From Rhabdophis nuchalis (Eukaryota > Chordata > Lepidosauria > Squamata > Natricidae), in assembly GCA_039707465.1 (NCBI GenBank), contig CM077643.1, positions 63,428,605 through 63,492,604 on the forward strand: a stretch of 64,000 bases of DNA, read 5' to 3'. Position 1 is the stretch's first letter; the number at the start of each line of letters is the position of its first letter. The position numbers and the translations under genes were made by a program. The notes under the pieces were generated by a model. It worked only from the letters and a program-made list of their open reading frames with translations. It did no database searches and was not told where the DNA came from. Shown here one piece after another: positions 42,020 through 53,229 of this stretch.

Positions 42020-43125
42020 TAGAGTGTATTACTTAAGATTTAAGAAGTACAATAGAACCATGAAAATTAGTATCCAATTCAAGACTAAGTTGCCAACAAT
42101 TTTGTCATTGCACACTGATGTCAAATGTCATATGATGCTTTCTAACCAACAGGCAAAGTTATCTGTCTGATAGAAAATCATCACCTTCTGAAAAATCCCT
42201 GTCCACATAATATAATATGGCTGCAAGTGTGCTTGAACTGATTCTGGTGTCTTTGCTGATTTTTGGAATGAGCGCTCTGCCTCCAAGCATGTTCTGTTTT
42301 TCTTCTGTCAATAGTAATTGGTGCTGGTTGCAGCCCAAAGGCTCTGTAAGAATATTTTAATATACTTTTTCTGACCTCCATCTTTAAAATATCTGGGGGC
42401 ATTTCATCTGAAGCCTGAATAAGCCAAGGGCAAGGCACAATTATGGCCAAGTCACTGCAGCAGTCAGCACCGAAGCTGCAGGAAGCAGAGGCAAATGCAT
42501 TGGATTTTTTTTTTTTTTTTGCAGTAGCACCTGAGCTTTCTGGGAAAATTTTTGCTGCATGTTGACAGAATGTGAACTGCCATGCCAGTTACATGAGCTC
42601 CAGGCTGTCATAGCTGGCAAGAAGTATTTGTAGTTGAGGAGAGGTTCAGAAATATATTGAAGCAGAAGTGGCATTTCTACCGTTCTAAAAATCCACACTA
42701 CCGGTAGCTATTTTGCAAGGTCACTTTCTACCTTCTGAAACGATATCAGAATGTATTCCTCATGTCCAAAAGAAGGGATATTGGATGGCCCTTTGGTGTT
42801 AGAAGAGGAAATACATCTCAAGAGGAAAATATAAAATACATCCATGCTTTCTAAAAGTGCCAGTGACAGCAGCGATGTGAGGATATGTGCATGCGTGCAT
42901 CACTGAACCAGTATAATAAACAATAAGGCAATCTCAGAAAGGATAAGAGTTTGCTATTTTCCTCTTCCCTCATCCTTCCATTCCCATGGTATCTTATGTC
43001 TGTTAAATTTTATGCGTGAAAGTAGGTAATCTCTTGCCACCGTTTTTAGAAAGCCACTTTTTGAGGGTGTTCTAATTTAATTTAATTTACTGGATTTGAG
43101 GGCTGCCTGACTCCAAATGACTCTG
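42020..43125. other. BTBD7 intron 1, no recognised features
   Basis: No exon or repeat family could be supported. A short LINE-tail-like phrase (GGGCTGCCTGACTCCAAATGACTCTGGG) precedes the ATTT array at the right edge. Confidence 0.4.
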
Positions 43126-43128
43126 GGT

Positions 43129-43130
43129 AT

Positions 43131-43200
<70 letters not shown>
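43129..43200. repeat. ATTT microsatellite
   Basis: About 18 uninterrupted ATTT units. It abuts the 3' end of an antisense L2-type LINE, the probable source. Confidence 0.95.
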
Positions 43201-43202
<2 letters not shown>

Positions 43203-43618
43203 TTTTTATGCTGCCCTTCTCCCTTCCGGGACTCAGGACAGTGTACAGGCAACAATAAAAATCAGTAGTATAAAATATAAAATACATAAAATACGTTTAA
43301 AAATAGATTAAATGGTTGGCCTGATTCTAAAACCTTAATAAAACCCTACTAAAAACCATTTAAAAACTACGCCAGGCCGGCCGCAAGAAATAAATGGGTC
43401 TTCAAGGCCCGACGGAAGAGGCACAGGTCTGTGGTCGTGCGTGGGTCGGTGGGTAGGTCACTCCAGAGGGCAGGAGCCGCCACAGAGAAGGCTCTCCCCC
43501 TAGGGGTCGCCAGCTGACATAGCCTGGCCGACGGCACCCTGAGGAGGCCCTCTCTGTGGAGCGAACTGGTCAGTGGGAGGTATTTGGTAGCAGGAGGCGG
43601 TCTTGCAGGGTAGCTCAC
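43201..43618 (-). mobile_element. L2-type LINE, 3' fragment
   Basis: On the - strand the frame 43618-43367 gives HREGLLRVPSARLCQLATPRGRAFSVAAPALW and ends ..RRALKTHLF, the family's RT tail. The 3' UTR runs into the ATTT array. It is 5'-truncated. Confidence 0.85.
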
Positions 43619-43649
43619 AATATAACAAAAATAAAATGCAACACAATTA

Positions 43650-44042
43650 CAGGGAGTCCTTGAGTTACAACCATTTGTTTAGTGACCATTGGAAGTTACA
43701 ACAGCACTGAAAAAAGTTACTTATGAATGGTTTTCACCCATTGCCGCATACCCGTAGTCAGGTAGTCGAGATCCAGGCACTTGGCAACTGTATTTTTAAC
43801 AGTTACACTGTCCCAGGGGCACTTGCTAGCTTCCCAGAGGGCATCCAGCAAGCAGAGTCAATGGGGGAGGCCAAATTTGCTAAATATGCACATGATTCAC
43901 TTAACGACTGCAGTATTCGTTTAACAACATGATACAATTGCCAAGATCGATCGTAAAATGGAGCGCGGCTGAATAACTGTCTTGCTTAGCCTCAGACATT
44001 TGAGGTTCAATTGTGGTTGTAAGTTGAGGACTACCTGCAACC
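43650..44042. mobile_element. Tigger/mariner-like non-autonomous element, near full length
   Basis: The left end (TACAGGGAGTCCTTGAGTTACAACCA) and the right end (TTGTGGTTGTAAGTTGAGGACTACCTGCA) are inverted complements with some mismatches. Inner phrases match the other members (ACAGCACTGAAAAAAGTTACTTATGA, GATTCACTTAACGACTG). It is about 390 bases with no coding capacity. The superfamily is inferred from the TA-containing ends. Confidence 0.6.
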
Positions 44043-44044
44043 CA

Positions 44045-45372
44045 GAAAATGATGGCCCAAATAACGTTGTATCTGTTCATCAAGCAAGAGGTCTCCGTCT
44101 AAGAACGTTCCCCCCAGATTGCACAGAAATGCAATCCAATTTTAGAATATCCCCAGATCTTTTTTTTTTTTGGTGGGGGGGGAGGGGGAGGTAGCAGTCA
44201 CAGCCTCTCAGTCTAGCTAGGGTGAGATTTAGTTATAGTAGTTGATATTGTTATGTTATTTTTATTCTGTTTTAATGATTGTGTACTTAAAATGGGCAAT
44301 CATATAACTTCAATATGAATAAATAAATAGCGCACAGAACATACCTAAGTACTAATCTTTCCTAACTGTATTAGTGTCTTCATCTGTTTCTAGTTTTTAA
44401 GAATTGACCCTGTGAAAAAGGAAACAGTTGGTTTTCTTGCTTTAAAATCACTAAAGAAAATACAGACAGAATGAGACGTGTTTGTCAAAACAATCTAGTC
44501 TTTCGGCTGTGTGCTTCTAAAGCAGTTCTGTCAGATCTTTGCAGAACTGTGTGTTGCTTGATCATAATTTGCCATGCTTAGTTAATAAACTGGAAGTCCT
44601 TGATGTCGCTACAGATCTCATCTGTTAGGTTTCTTCCTTTGTCTGCCCTTTATTTGTGCACAAAGCTGTTAATTTGTACTAAGAACTATTTCTGAAAATG
44701 ACAGGCTCTGAATTAATAAGCTGTACTCCTATTGAGAGAAGCGAGGCAATACATTAGCAAAAACACCGTATTTTTTAGGTTTTTGTCATCATAACTTTGA
44801 AAAAATAGATTGCTATCAGTAGTTCAATAAGGTGCCGTATTAAAACAAGAATAGCCTGTCCCTTCTTATTTTCTTGTTATAGTTGTTGTATGATATAATT
44901 TAAAAGAAACAAAAGCAAATACATCTCCCTAATTCTCAAACTTAATCCTCATTTTGAGAGAAATGCATTTAACTATATTAAGATGCTTTAAATTTCACGA
45001 AGTAAGATATGAACTGGGCTGTGTTTTTTGTATGGAGAAAGGAATAAGACAAGACAGATGTGAGCTTTTGGCAGTTCATCACTCACTGCTCTGGTTAGAA
45101 GATAACATTTTCCACCTAGAGTCATTTTAATGAGAAGAGCAGTAAGAAAAATAATATTTTTAATCTCTTTCCTCCAGCAGCAGTGTATGTACATCAAGAT
45201 AATCCATGAGAAATTCCTTTAAAGGAACTTAAGTAACTGTAATCCCAGGGCAACACGTGGCCTTTAACAGCGCTTGGAGCATCCTTTGGCCATGGCCTTG
45301 TTTTATTTTAAACAAGGAAACAGAAGAAAATTAAAAAAAGAAGAAAATTGGCAGATTCACTGCTTCTGAAGG
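44045..45372. other. BTBD7 intron 1, no recognised features
   Basis: Only short homopolymer runs (T run at 44159-44171) stand out. Confidence 0.45.
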
Positions 45373-45379
45373 TCTAAAG

Positions 45380-45498
45380 CAGGGCTGTCAAACCTGTGGC
45401 CTGGAGGCGTCACAGGTTGGCCACGCCCGGTTTAGCAAAGGGGGGAATAGTCCTGATACATCACATGATGAAGTGATGATGTGAGTTTGAAGCCACTG
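45380..45498. mobile_element. hAT-type MITE, CAGGGCTGTCAAAC family
   Basis: The ends CAGGGCTGTCAAACCTG and GAGTTTGAAGCCACTG are inverted. The flanks GTCTAAAG and GCCTACAG agree at 6 of 8 positions, fitting an aged hAT duplication. Confidence 0.55.
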
Positions 45499-45879
45499 GC
45501 CTACAGTGATTGGAGTCTTGGGTAGAATTAACTATACCACACAAGTCAGTAACCATTAAAAAAATAGTTAAAGGATATTGATGAAATTGTTGTTAATTAT
45601 TCACACTTTCTTTGGAAAAATTAACTTGGAACACCTTGACAAGACAAACCAGTGCAGGGTCAAAAAGATTTATTCATTTTCTTTTATTTGAAAACAAATT
45701 TAATGTAATAACATAAAAGCTTAATATACATTGGACATGTCATGGAATGTTTTATAAGGATTGATTGTCTTGGTAATGAAATGTAATTCAGGAATTAGAC
45801 CATTTGGTTGGAACTTGTCCTTTTGCCACATGTGAGACTGAAGTCAGAAGGGATTGTAAAGATAGATAGTGCTTGGTTA

Positions 45880-46630
45880 ACAACCACATATTCAGCATCT
45901 ATCTGAAGTTGCAATTATGCTGAACAAGTGTTATTTATGACCAGTCTCCAAGCTCTGGCCATCTCGATACCCTTGATCACAATTTGGATACTTAGCAACC
46001 AGCTTGCACTTATAACAATTACAGTATTACATGATCTCTATTTGAAATCTTCCCTACCAGCTTTCCACAAGCAAAATTAATGGGGAAGCCCCCAGGGAAG
46101 GTTGCAATTTGCTCCCACCACTTTTTCTCCTAACGGGTCCCACTATGGCAGGGATGCCCAAACTTGGGAACTTTAAGACTTGTGGACATAGCTGGCTGGG
46201 GAGTTCTGGGAGTTGAAGTCCACAAGTTTTAAAGTTCCCAAGTTTGGACATCCCTGCACTATGGAGTCCTAGATCCCAGCAATGCTTGGGCCACAGCCCC
46301 CTTTCCCTGACCAGCATCAACTCCCTCTCCAGCCTGCAAACACTTGCAACAGCACACCTCCCCCCCCCCCAACACCCCCTTCACTCCATAATACTCACCT
46401 ACACATCAATCTGTTTGAGGACTTGTTATTTCCTACCAGCTCTCCTACTGACTTTGTGGAAGCCAGCGGGGAAAATTGCAAGTTGTGCTAATCTGAGATT
46501 CTTGCTTAATGACCTGAGATCCAGACTTAATGATGGCAATGAAGCTGTCCGGATAGCTGTCGTTAAGTGACATTGCACTTAACTGCCCACTAATTCCAAT
46601 TATCATCATTAAGTGAGAACTACCTGTAAG
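45880..46630. mobile_element. Tigger/mariner-like element interrupted by a hAT MITE
   Basis: The left part carries TGCTTGGTTAACAACCACAT and CTTAGCAACCAGCTTGCACTTATAAC. The right part ends TTAAGTGAGAACTACCTGTAAG. The palindromic hAT MITE at 46149-46256 sits inside, so the DNA element is the older one. Confidence 0.5.
46149..46256. mobile_element. Palindromic hAT-type MITE
   Basis: This 108-bp near-perfect palindrome runs from CAGGGATGCCCAAACTTGG to CCAAGTTTGGACATCCCTG, with perfect 8-bp duplications CACTATGG at 46141-46148 and 46257-46264. It belongs to the same subfamily as 61494-61628. Confidence 0.9.
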
Positions 46631-46634
46631 ACTC

Positions 46635-47900
46635 TAGATTGATTGCTAAATTAAAGATGCATATATTTTAGTTATCTTTTTTTAGCATTTGCAATCTTTT
46701 GGGGTATTTCCTTTTTCTTTTGATTAGTATCATTATAGTATTATTAATTTTAAGATGATATTATACTGTTAATACTGCTAGTGTATAGTTTTCTTTTATT
46801 AATTTGTTTAATGTATTAAAATGAAGATTAAAGCAGAAATGTTTTTGTTGAAATATAAATTTTTCATTCCCTCACATCCGCTCTTTCCCTTTTACGCTGT
46901 GGTTTTTCTTATCTCTCCCCCCAAAATGTTAAGTGTAGCCTCTGGCAGTTAAAAAGTTGCTCACTTCTGTTTTAATGAAATAAAATATAATTGAGAACAG
47001 CAACAAACATTTTTGAAGAATGAATTTTGGAAGATGTAGGCTTGATGTTACTGTTACAAGTTATGTGTCTTGCTGTGCAAAATGTGTTTTGTACACAAAA
47101 TATGTTAGTAACAGTTTGAGATTTTTAAAGGAAAAATTCATTATTTTTGAAAATGACATTTAACAGGCCTTTTTTGTAGTTCCTTTTACTATGAAGGAGA
47201 GAGACATGGCATTCAGAAAATGAACTTAATTGAGTAAATTGTCCCTGGGCATCTCTATTGGGACTTATGGTTTTTAATATCTAAAAATGATTTAGAATTT
47301 GGGTGAGCAATTATTTAGGCAAGTTTGCAAATGACATCAAATTATTCAATATGAGGAAACCATAGGTGGATGGTAAAATGTTCCTTTTCCATGGATTTAG
47401 TATTCTATACCAGAATTTAATGATATTTTATACTTGAGGCAGATAATGTTATTAATCATGGAAACTTGATAAAATAATGCACTCATGCATGTAATTAGAA
47501 CAAAGTTATAAAAATTATTTAGCTGGTCTTGCCAACAAGTTGCAGTAATATTTGTTGTGTTAACATGAATTTCTAACACAATCTTTCAGCATATAACAAT
47601 CAACATATTTTACCTTTCTCTTCACATCTCTCTTATAAATAATTTGTATACTTCTTTTATCCTTATTGCTCAGAATTAAAAAGTGGATACCAGAGCACAA
47701 TGATATTACAACTATAAGTAGATATCAGCAGGCAAATTTATTTTGGGGTCCATTGTTTAATCTATTCAAATGTTATACAGAGTGAGATGAGGAAGGGAGG
47801 GATAGAAGGAAGGAAAGGAACTGGTTATTGAGAAGTTACCTGGCTTCCAGAGGAACATCTATATATCTGATTTATTCTTGAGAGTTTCCCTTCTTTCCCA
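46635..47900. other. BTBD7 intron 1, no recognised features
   Basis: AT-rich sequence without a supported feature. Confidence 0.45.
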
Positions 47901-47924
47901 AAATGTTAGACTAATTTAAAAAAA

Positions 47925-48265
47925 AAAAATCTAATTTCATCTGTGGAGTCCTTGATATCCTCTGAGCTAGGTTGTTTGCTAGGCTGTTGGTTTTCGAGCT
48001 TGGCAATTTGGTTGCAAATGTTTTGTCACCATTCGAGGAGACATTGTCAGTGCATTTTGAGTTGTGCTCATCTGTCAGAACACAGGTCTTTAAATACCTT
48101 TTTATGAGATGCAATTAGTCTGACTCGTGTTTGTTTGGAGGTTGTTTGCTTTCAGACATTTCATTAACCAACTGGGAAACATTAATGCTGACGAGTGTGA
48201 GATTTGCACCCTGTTTATGTACAGTAGCTTGCCCTGCTCATGTTCGCAGGACCGTGGGTCCTTGA
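47925..48265 (-). mobile_element. Retroelement fragment with hammerhead-like motif (possibly Penelope-like)
   Basis: The - strand text contains a degraded hammerhead-ribozyme-like core at 48053-48014, and the segment at 48190-48235 is shared with 7335-7390. Penelope-like elements are known to carry hammerhead motifs in their terminal repeats, so I suspect that group. No RT or GIY-YIG motif is visible. Confidence 0.4.
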
Positions 48266-48379
48266 TAGTTCTTTTTTGGTAAAAAGAAGAAACCTTCCCC
48301 CTTTCATCCCCAACAAGCATTATCAATATTAACAGCTTATCACTGTTTCTTAAAACCAACCATTTCTTCATTCCTTATC

Positions 48380-49770
48380 ATCGCCCCATTCTCTATAAAT
48401 TAATCTTTAAAACCTAATTTGTTCATTTTAATTAACAAAATGTTATTATTGTCAGAAATAATAACATAACTATTTCTAAATTATATTTACTAAATCCAAT
48501 TTGAATCATTGCCTTCAAATTTATATCCCCTTTCAATTTAAACATAACCCCATTTTCATTTTCAAAATCCTTGAATCATCATACAATTCTAATCAGTAAG
48601 AATCCATTAAACATTTCCAAAAATAGCAAACCCACTTGTGTTAATCTTGATCAAACCAATTTTGTATTCTTTCTTCTTTCTCCCACAAACTTTAGTTCCC
48701 TCAAACAAAGTCCTGACATCTGCTTTCTCATACTCTCTTTGTTTCTTTTCTCAGAACCATTGGCATCTTTAAGAAGGATCATTTGTAATTCCAGTAAAAG
48801 AAAATTATCCACATCACTGTTCATATTCTGATTGTCTCTTCTTACAAAGCTTCAACAAGTTATTTTTATAAAGCCAACATAGAGAAGTTATCCACATCAC
48901 TCTTTTGGTTTAACGTTTGTATGTCATTTGTATTGAATCAGTTTCATTTCTAAATCTGCTATTTCTATTTCTTTCTTATAGACTACCATTTTAAATTCCA
49001 ATTAAAATCAATTTCAGTTCTATCACTTCGATAGAACTTGTTTCTCTTCAATAATATATTTAATTCTTTAATAGAATGTTACTTTATGATTGCATTTTTT
49101 GGTACATTCATCATACTGTATAACTCCCTTAATGTAGCCATTTATACAGTACGGTAATTTCCTTTTAGTGCCCTCTAGTGTTCAACGTTCAAAGTTGTCT
49201 TATCATTTGTTTCTAAATATAAACATGACACTTCCCATGGGAAAGATTATTTTAATTAACTTCAAAGTAATTATTTAACTCAAGTCCAAATCTGCAGCTC
49301 TTAATCCTTTTAACATTTTCTAAAATCAACACTGTAATCACCCTTTTGTCATATATTCCCCTCCTCCCATTTTTTTCTTGCAAAATTCATAATTTTTTTA
49401 TTTACATGATTAAAGGAAGACTCACCCAGTAATATGAGCAACTTGTGGTTCTGAAGGTTTTTAATATTTAATAAAAAGTTTTAAAAAAAGTAAACTCCAA
49501 AGTAAGATAATGGTGATGTTTGGTTAAATCTTAAATCCATAAAAGGCTAGATTATCATCTTTGAGCTCAGTAAAATCCCATGATTCCTCTGTTTCCAAGA
49601 GACCTCAAAGACATCTGTTTCTGCCCTCTATTCATAGCAAAAACAGCTGTCCAGAGTATATATGGCAATCTCAAGATCTCTCCTTTCTCCAGAGATTTTT
49701 GGTGGTCCATATCTAGCATCCAGCTACCTTTTGGGCTGTAATCTTTCCCACTAAACAGGGAATATTAGTT
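48380..49770 (-). mobile_element. Unclassified interspersed repeat, copy 2
   Basis: It is collinear with 17290-19360 over several blocks (for example AAAGGAAGACTCACCCAGTAAT at about 49413, and GCAATCTCAAGATCTCTCCTTTC at about 49664). There is no coding capacity in either copy that I can recognise. It may be the 5' region of an L1-type LINE. Confidence 0.45.
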
Positions 49771-49884
49771 TACCATTCCTCACGGGAAACTTCTCGGCTG
49801 TGCTCTTAATTTATGGAGTAGGATTACCCACTCCCCCTTTTTGACTCATACTACTATAGCATGTATTAAAAACGTCCTCTATAG

Positions 49885-50034
49885 CAAGGGTCTCCAACCT
49901 TTGCAACTTTAAGTCTGAAGGACTTCAGCTCCCAGAATTTGCTGGCTGGAGAATTCTGGCTGGAGAATTCTGGCTGGAGAATTCTGGGAGCTGAAGTCCT
50001 TCAGACTTAAAGTTGCAAAGGTTGGAGACCCCTG
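49885..50034. mobile_element. Palindromic hAT-type MITE with expanded loop
   Basis: The ends CAAGGGTCTCCAACC and GGTTGGAGACCCCTG pair almost perfectly. The flanks CTCTATAG and CTCTATGG agree at 7 of 8 positions. The centre holds three tandem copies of a GGCTGGAGAATTCT unit, unlike its sisters. Confidence 0.88.
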
Positions 50035-50044
50035 CTCTATGGTT

Positions 50045-50682
50045 TAGGTTACTACAGTACTTTGAGAGAATGCCTATGGTTGGAAAAAGAAAATATAAAA
50101 TACTTGGCTGTATAATAAGCATTTTTGCAGTGTACCTTATAATTTAATCTTTCTGAAGTATCAGTGGAATATTATAAGAAAATGTTTGTGTTGAGAGTAA
50201 ACTTGTTTTCAAAAGGGACTGTTACTCAAGGCCCAGTTTGCACACATAGCTTTTGTTCAATAAGCCTAAATGCCTCACATTATTGCCAGTTTTTGGAACT
50301 TTGTAAAATTGTCAGAAGTGGTAGGAACTCTCTCAAATTGAGATATTTGTATTAGGAACTGACCTTGCCTTTTTCAAAGAAAAACCATGTTTCAAATTTG
50401 ATTTTAATTTGGGAAAATTCATTCATGCATTGTAGAGTGCAATAACGTGCATTTATCCTGAAGATAGCATTTATTTAAGAAGAGTTATCATTTTTCAGTT
50501 CCTTAACAGAGCAAAACCATAATCTTAAAAAACAATGGAAAAATATTAGCGATTGGTTTATAGTTCTGTTACAAAAATCAAAGATCATAAATTTTGAACA
50601 TCAGGACTAGAGAAATATTTTAGATTTTTAGATTTTTGTTTTACATTAAAAAAAACCTTATAAAGTTTTTTTATTGAATTTT

Positions 50683-50685
<3 letters not shown>
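50045..50685. other. BTBD7 intron 1, no recognised features
   Basis: AT-rich, nothing recognised. Confidence 0.45.
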
Positions 50686-50687
<2 letters not shown>

Positions 50688-50733
<46 letters not shown>

Positions 50734-50753
50734 TATTATTATTATTATTATTT
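50688..50753. repeat. AAT / ATT microsatellite
   Basis: About 14 AAT units run into about 7 ATT units, giving a self-complementary array. It adjoins the 3' end of an antisense L2-type LINE. Confidence 0.95.
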
Positions 50754-51170
50754 TATATCCCGCTCTCTCCCCCCAAAGGGACTCGAGGCGGGGCACAGGC
50801 AATTAAAAATACAGATAAAACCACAGACAGAATACAAAATTAAAAATGAATTAAATTAGTCCTGCGCTAAAAACCCATAAACTAAACTAAAACTACCCCT
50901 AAAACCCCTAACCTTAGAAGAGACTACCCAAGGCCGGCCAGGCGAAAAAGATGTGTCTTTAATTTTAAACGGAAGGAGCGGAGGTCCGTAGTTGTCCTAA
51001 TATCGGGGGGAAGGTCGTTCCAGAGGGCTGGGCCCGCCACAGAGAAGGCCCTTCCCCTGGGCGTCGCCCGCTGACAAAGTCTAGTGGACGGCACCCGGAG
51101 AAGTCCCTCTCTGTGGGAGCAAATCGGCCGTGAGGATGTATGGGGCATTGCTGTAGGCATCTCGTTTCTG
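50754..51170 (-). mobile_element. L2-type LINE, 3' fragment
   Basis: On the - strand the frame around 51170-50924 gives HTSSRPICSHREGLLRVPS and GPALWNDLPPDIRTTTDLRSF, ending RLAGLG. It is closest to the copy at 22910-23118. It is 5'-truncated and ends in the ATT array. Confidence 0.85.
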
Positions 51171-51693
51171 ATGCTACACACATTTGATTATATTACATGT
51201 GATGTGTGATAACTTGTACCCTGAAAAGGAGATTTAGAATCTGAAGCTGAAGGCAATTTAGTAGAGAAATGATTTTTTTTTAAAATAGGTTTTTTCCCCT
51301 TAATGATTCCGAAGAATTCTTCATATACCTAGAAAGGTGCAGAATCTGGGTCTTACTTCTAGATAAATAGCGATAGAATTGAAACTTAAGATTTTTTAAA
51401 AGTTGTGCTAGCCCCCACCCAGTTTTTAATCAAACTTGGCTCGTGGCAATTTCATATAGGTTTGTTGTTTCCAGGTTTTTGGTGTTACCATCCATTATCT
51501 GGATGGACATCCATTACCTAATTTTAATTTTTTTTCAGCGACTTAACTTTTTGCAATGGAATTTCCCCATATTCACTGGAGAAACTCATTGTGACTTAAG
51601 TACACAATTGCATGGTATCTCCCTTAATTTTAGGAGTTTTAGGTTAAAAAAGAAAACACTGTAGCACATAGTCACTTGGGAACTTATAGCTAA

Positions 51694-51697
<4 letters not shown>

Positions 51698-51775
<78 letters not shown>

Positions 51776-51784
51776 AGAGAGAGA
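51698..51784. repeat. GA dinucleotide microsatellite
   Basis: About 43 GA units with one interruption near 51770. The Ser-Leu-rich ORFs on the - strand are artefacts of this array. Confidence 0.97.
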
Positions 51785-51789
51785 TTACT

Positions 51790-53035
51790 AACTTGTGTTT
51801 TCAAGAATATGTGTACTCTTGGCCAAATATATTGGATATAGAAGATTTCTTGATTGTGGAGGCATATTGGAAAACAGTACAGTCGAACAAATACATAACC
51901 TCTAGGACAGTTTGAGCAATTGTAAATTCATGATTTGTACAAAAATAAAACATGATTTGGTGATACGTGTGACAGTTTCATTTATGAAATTATATTTCAC
52001 CCCATTTGTTAATTTTAAAGTAATTTTTTATTTTAAAGTATGTTAAAGTCTTTGGGTTTAAATAACACCCTGACCCTTTGTTTTTTTGCATGCAAATATA
52101 TATATATATATGTTTCATAGGGCTAGAAATCACAATTTCCTAGTTTCTGGGCTGGTGCCTTAACCACTAGACCAAACCGTCTCTCTTTAATCTTATAATA
52201 GCTTTTATCCAGCTGCTTTGTAGAACTGAACAATAAAACTCTGTCCCCTTTTTGTTTTATTTCTGAGAAATATCAAATCATCTTCGATTCAAAAAGGAAC
52301 TTAACTCAAACTTTAATTAGAATTTCTTGTAAAAATAGCCAATTAACTATGACCGTATAACAGCATCAGTGCTAAAAAAAATGTTTTACTAGAATCTGTC
52401 TAATTTAATGACTTTAAATTAAGTTTTTCTATAATCAGGAAACATTTGGCATCTCGCACAAATCTATGTTTTATTGTTGATAAGAGAATATTACCATATA
52501 TTGCCCACATACAGTATATGCAAATTATATTTGTGCCCCATATTCAAATTTGCCCATTATGTAATTAACTTTTAGCTGTATTACCCACTCAATCTTTGCT
52601 GAAAGCTTTTTGTTTTGTCTCTAATTTTTTTGTGTTTGTTTTTCTGTCTGCCTTTATAATATGCTCATACATTTTGAAGGTTATATATTGTAGCTACTGT
52701 ATGTTATATTGCTGTCAATGGCTTCTGTCTATATTGTTTGTAGAGTATATACATTTAAACTAGCACCTTTTTATGTATTCATAAATTCTAGATATTAGAA
52801 TTTTCTATCATGAACTTTTATAGGAAAACTTGTTCATTTCCCCAAATAGGTCTTGATGCAAACTTAATTTTCAAAAATGAACAACAAAAACAACTTTGTT
52901 GTTAGGGTAAAATGTGTTCACTTACAGCTGCATCAATAAGAAAACTCATTACAAATAGTATATGATTATCTAAATCATTATAATATTTATGTAACCAATT
53001 GGAAAGATAGTAATATTTTGTTTACAATTTTTCAG
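51790..53035 (+). other. BTBD7: BTBD7 intron 1, 3' end
   Basis: AT-rich intron leading to the acceptor TTTACAATTTTTCAG at 53035. Besides the SINE head at 52118-52185, I see nothing else. Confidence 0.5.
52118..52185 (-). mobile_element. tRNA-derived SINE head fragment
   Basis: On the - strand it reads GGTTTGGTCTAGTGGTTAAGGCACCAGC.., a tRNA-like A-box head, followed by a B-box-like TGATTTCTAGCCC. It is a partial copy of a SINE type common in reptiles. Confidence 0.6.
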
Positions 53036-53141
53036 AAATGGGGAACAAGCTCCTACTTGAACTATGTCTTAAGTTCTATCATGGGTTATGGAATTGTGCG
53101 CTGATGAGCCAAGAAGTGGAGTGCTCAAGTGACTAAAGAAG
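53036..53141 (+). other. BTBD7: BTBD7 5' UTR in the start-codon exon, with upstream ORF
   Basis: The exon starts after the acceptor ..TTTTTCAG at 53035. Its leader contains a 32-codon upstream ORF (53038-53136, stop TAA) that ends five bases before the BTBD7 start codon, in a different frame. The ATG of this upstream ORF is in a fair context (AAATGG). Such an arrangement usually lowers translation of the main ORF or makes it depend on reinitiation. Confidence 0.75.
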
Positions 53142-53223
53142 ATGGGTGCTAATGCTTCAAACTATCCTCATTCATGTTCCCCAAGGGTAGGGGGAAATTC
53201 TCAGGCACAACAGACATTCATAG
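53142..53223 (+). CDS. BTBD7: BTBD7, first coding exon
   Basis: The 82 coding bases give MGANASNYPHSCSPRVGG.. through ..QTFI and the first base of a Gly codon. As far as I know the N-terminus of vertebrate BTBD7, this matches it exactly. The donor is ATAG|GTAGGT at 53224. Gly2 and Ser6 fit an N-myristoylation signal (MGxxxS), so the protein may be membrane-anchored by a lipid. The start codon lies in AAGATGG, a good context. The phase-1 end joins to the exon at 56188 without breaking the frame. Confidence 0.93.
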
Positions 53224-53229
53224 GTAGGT

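Noticed and set aside
51586..51804. Ser-Leu repeat ORF
   Set aside because: Translation of the GA microsatellite.
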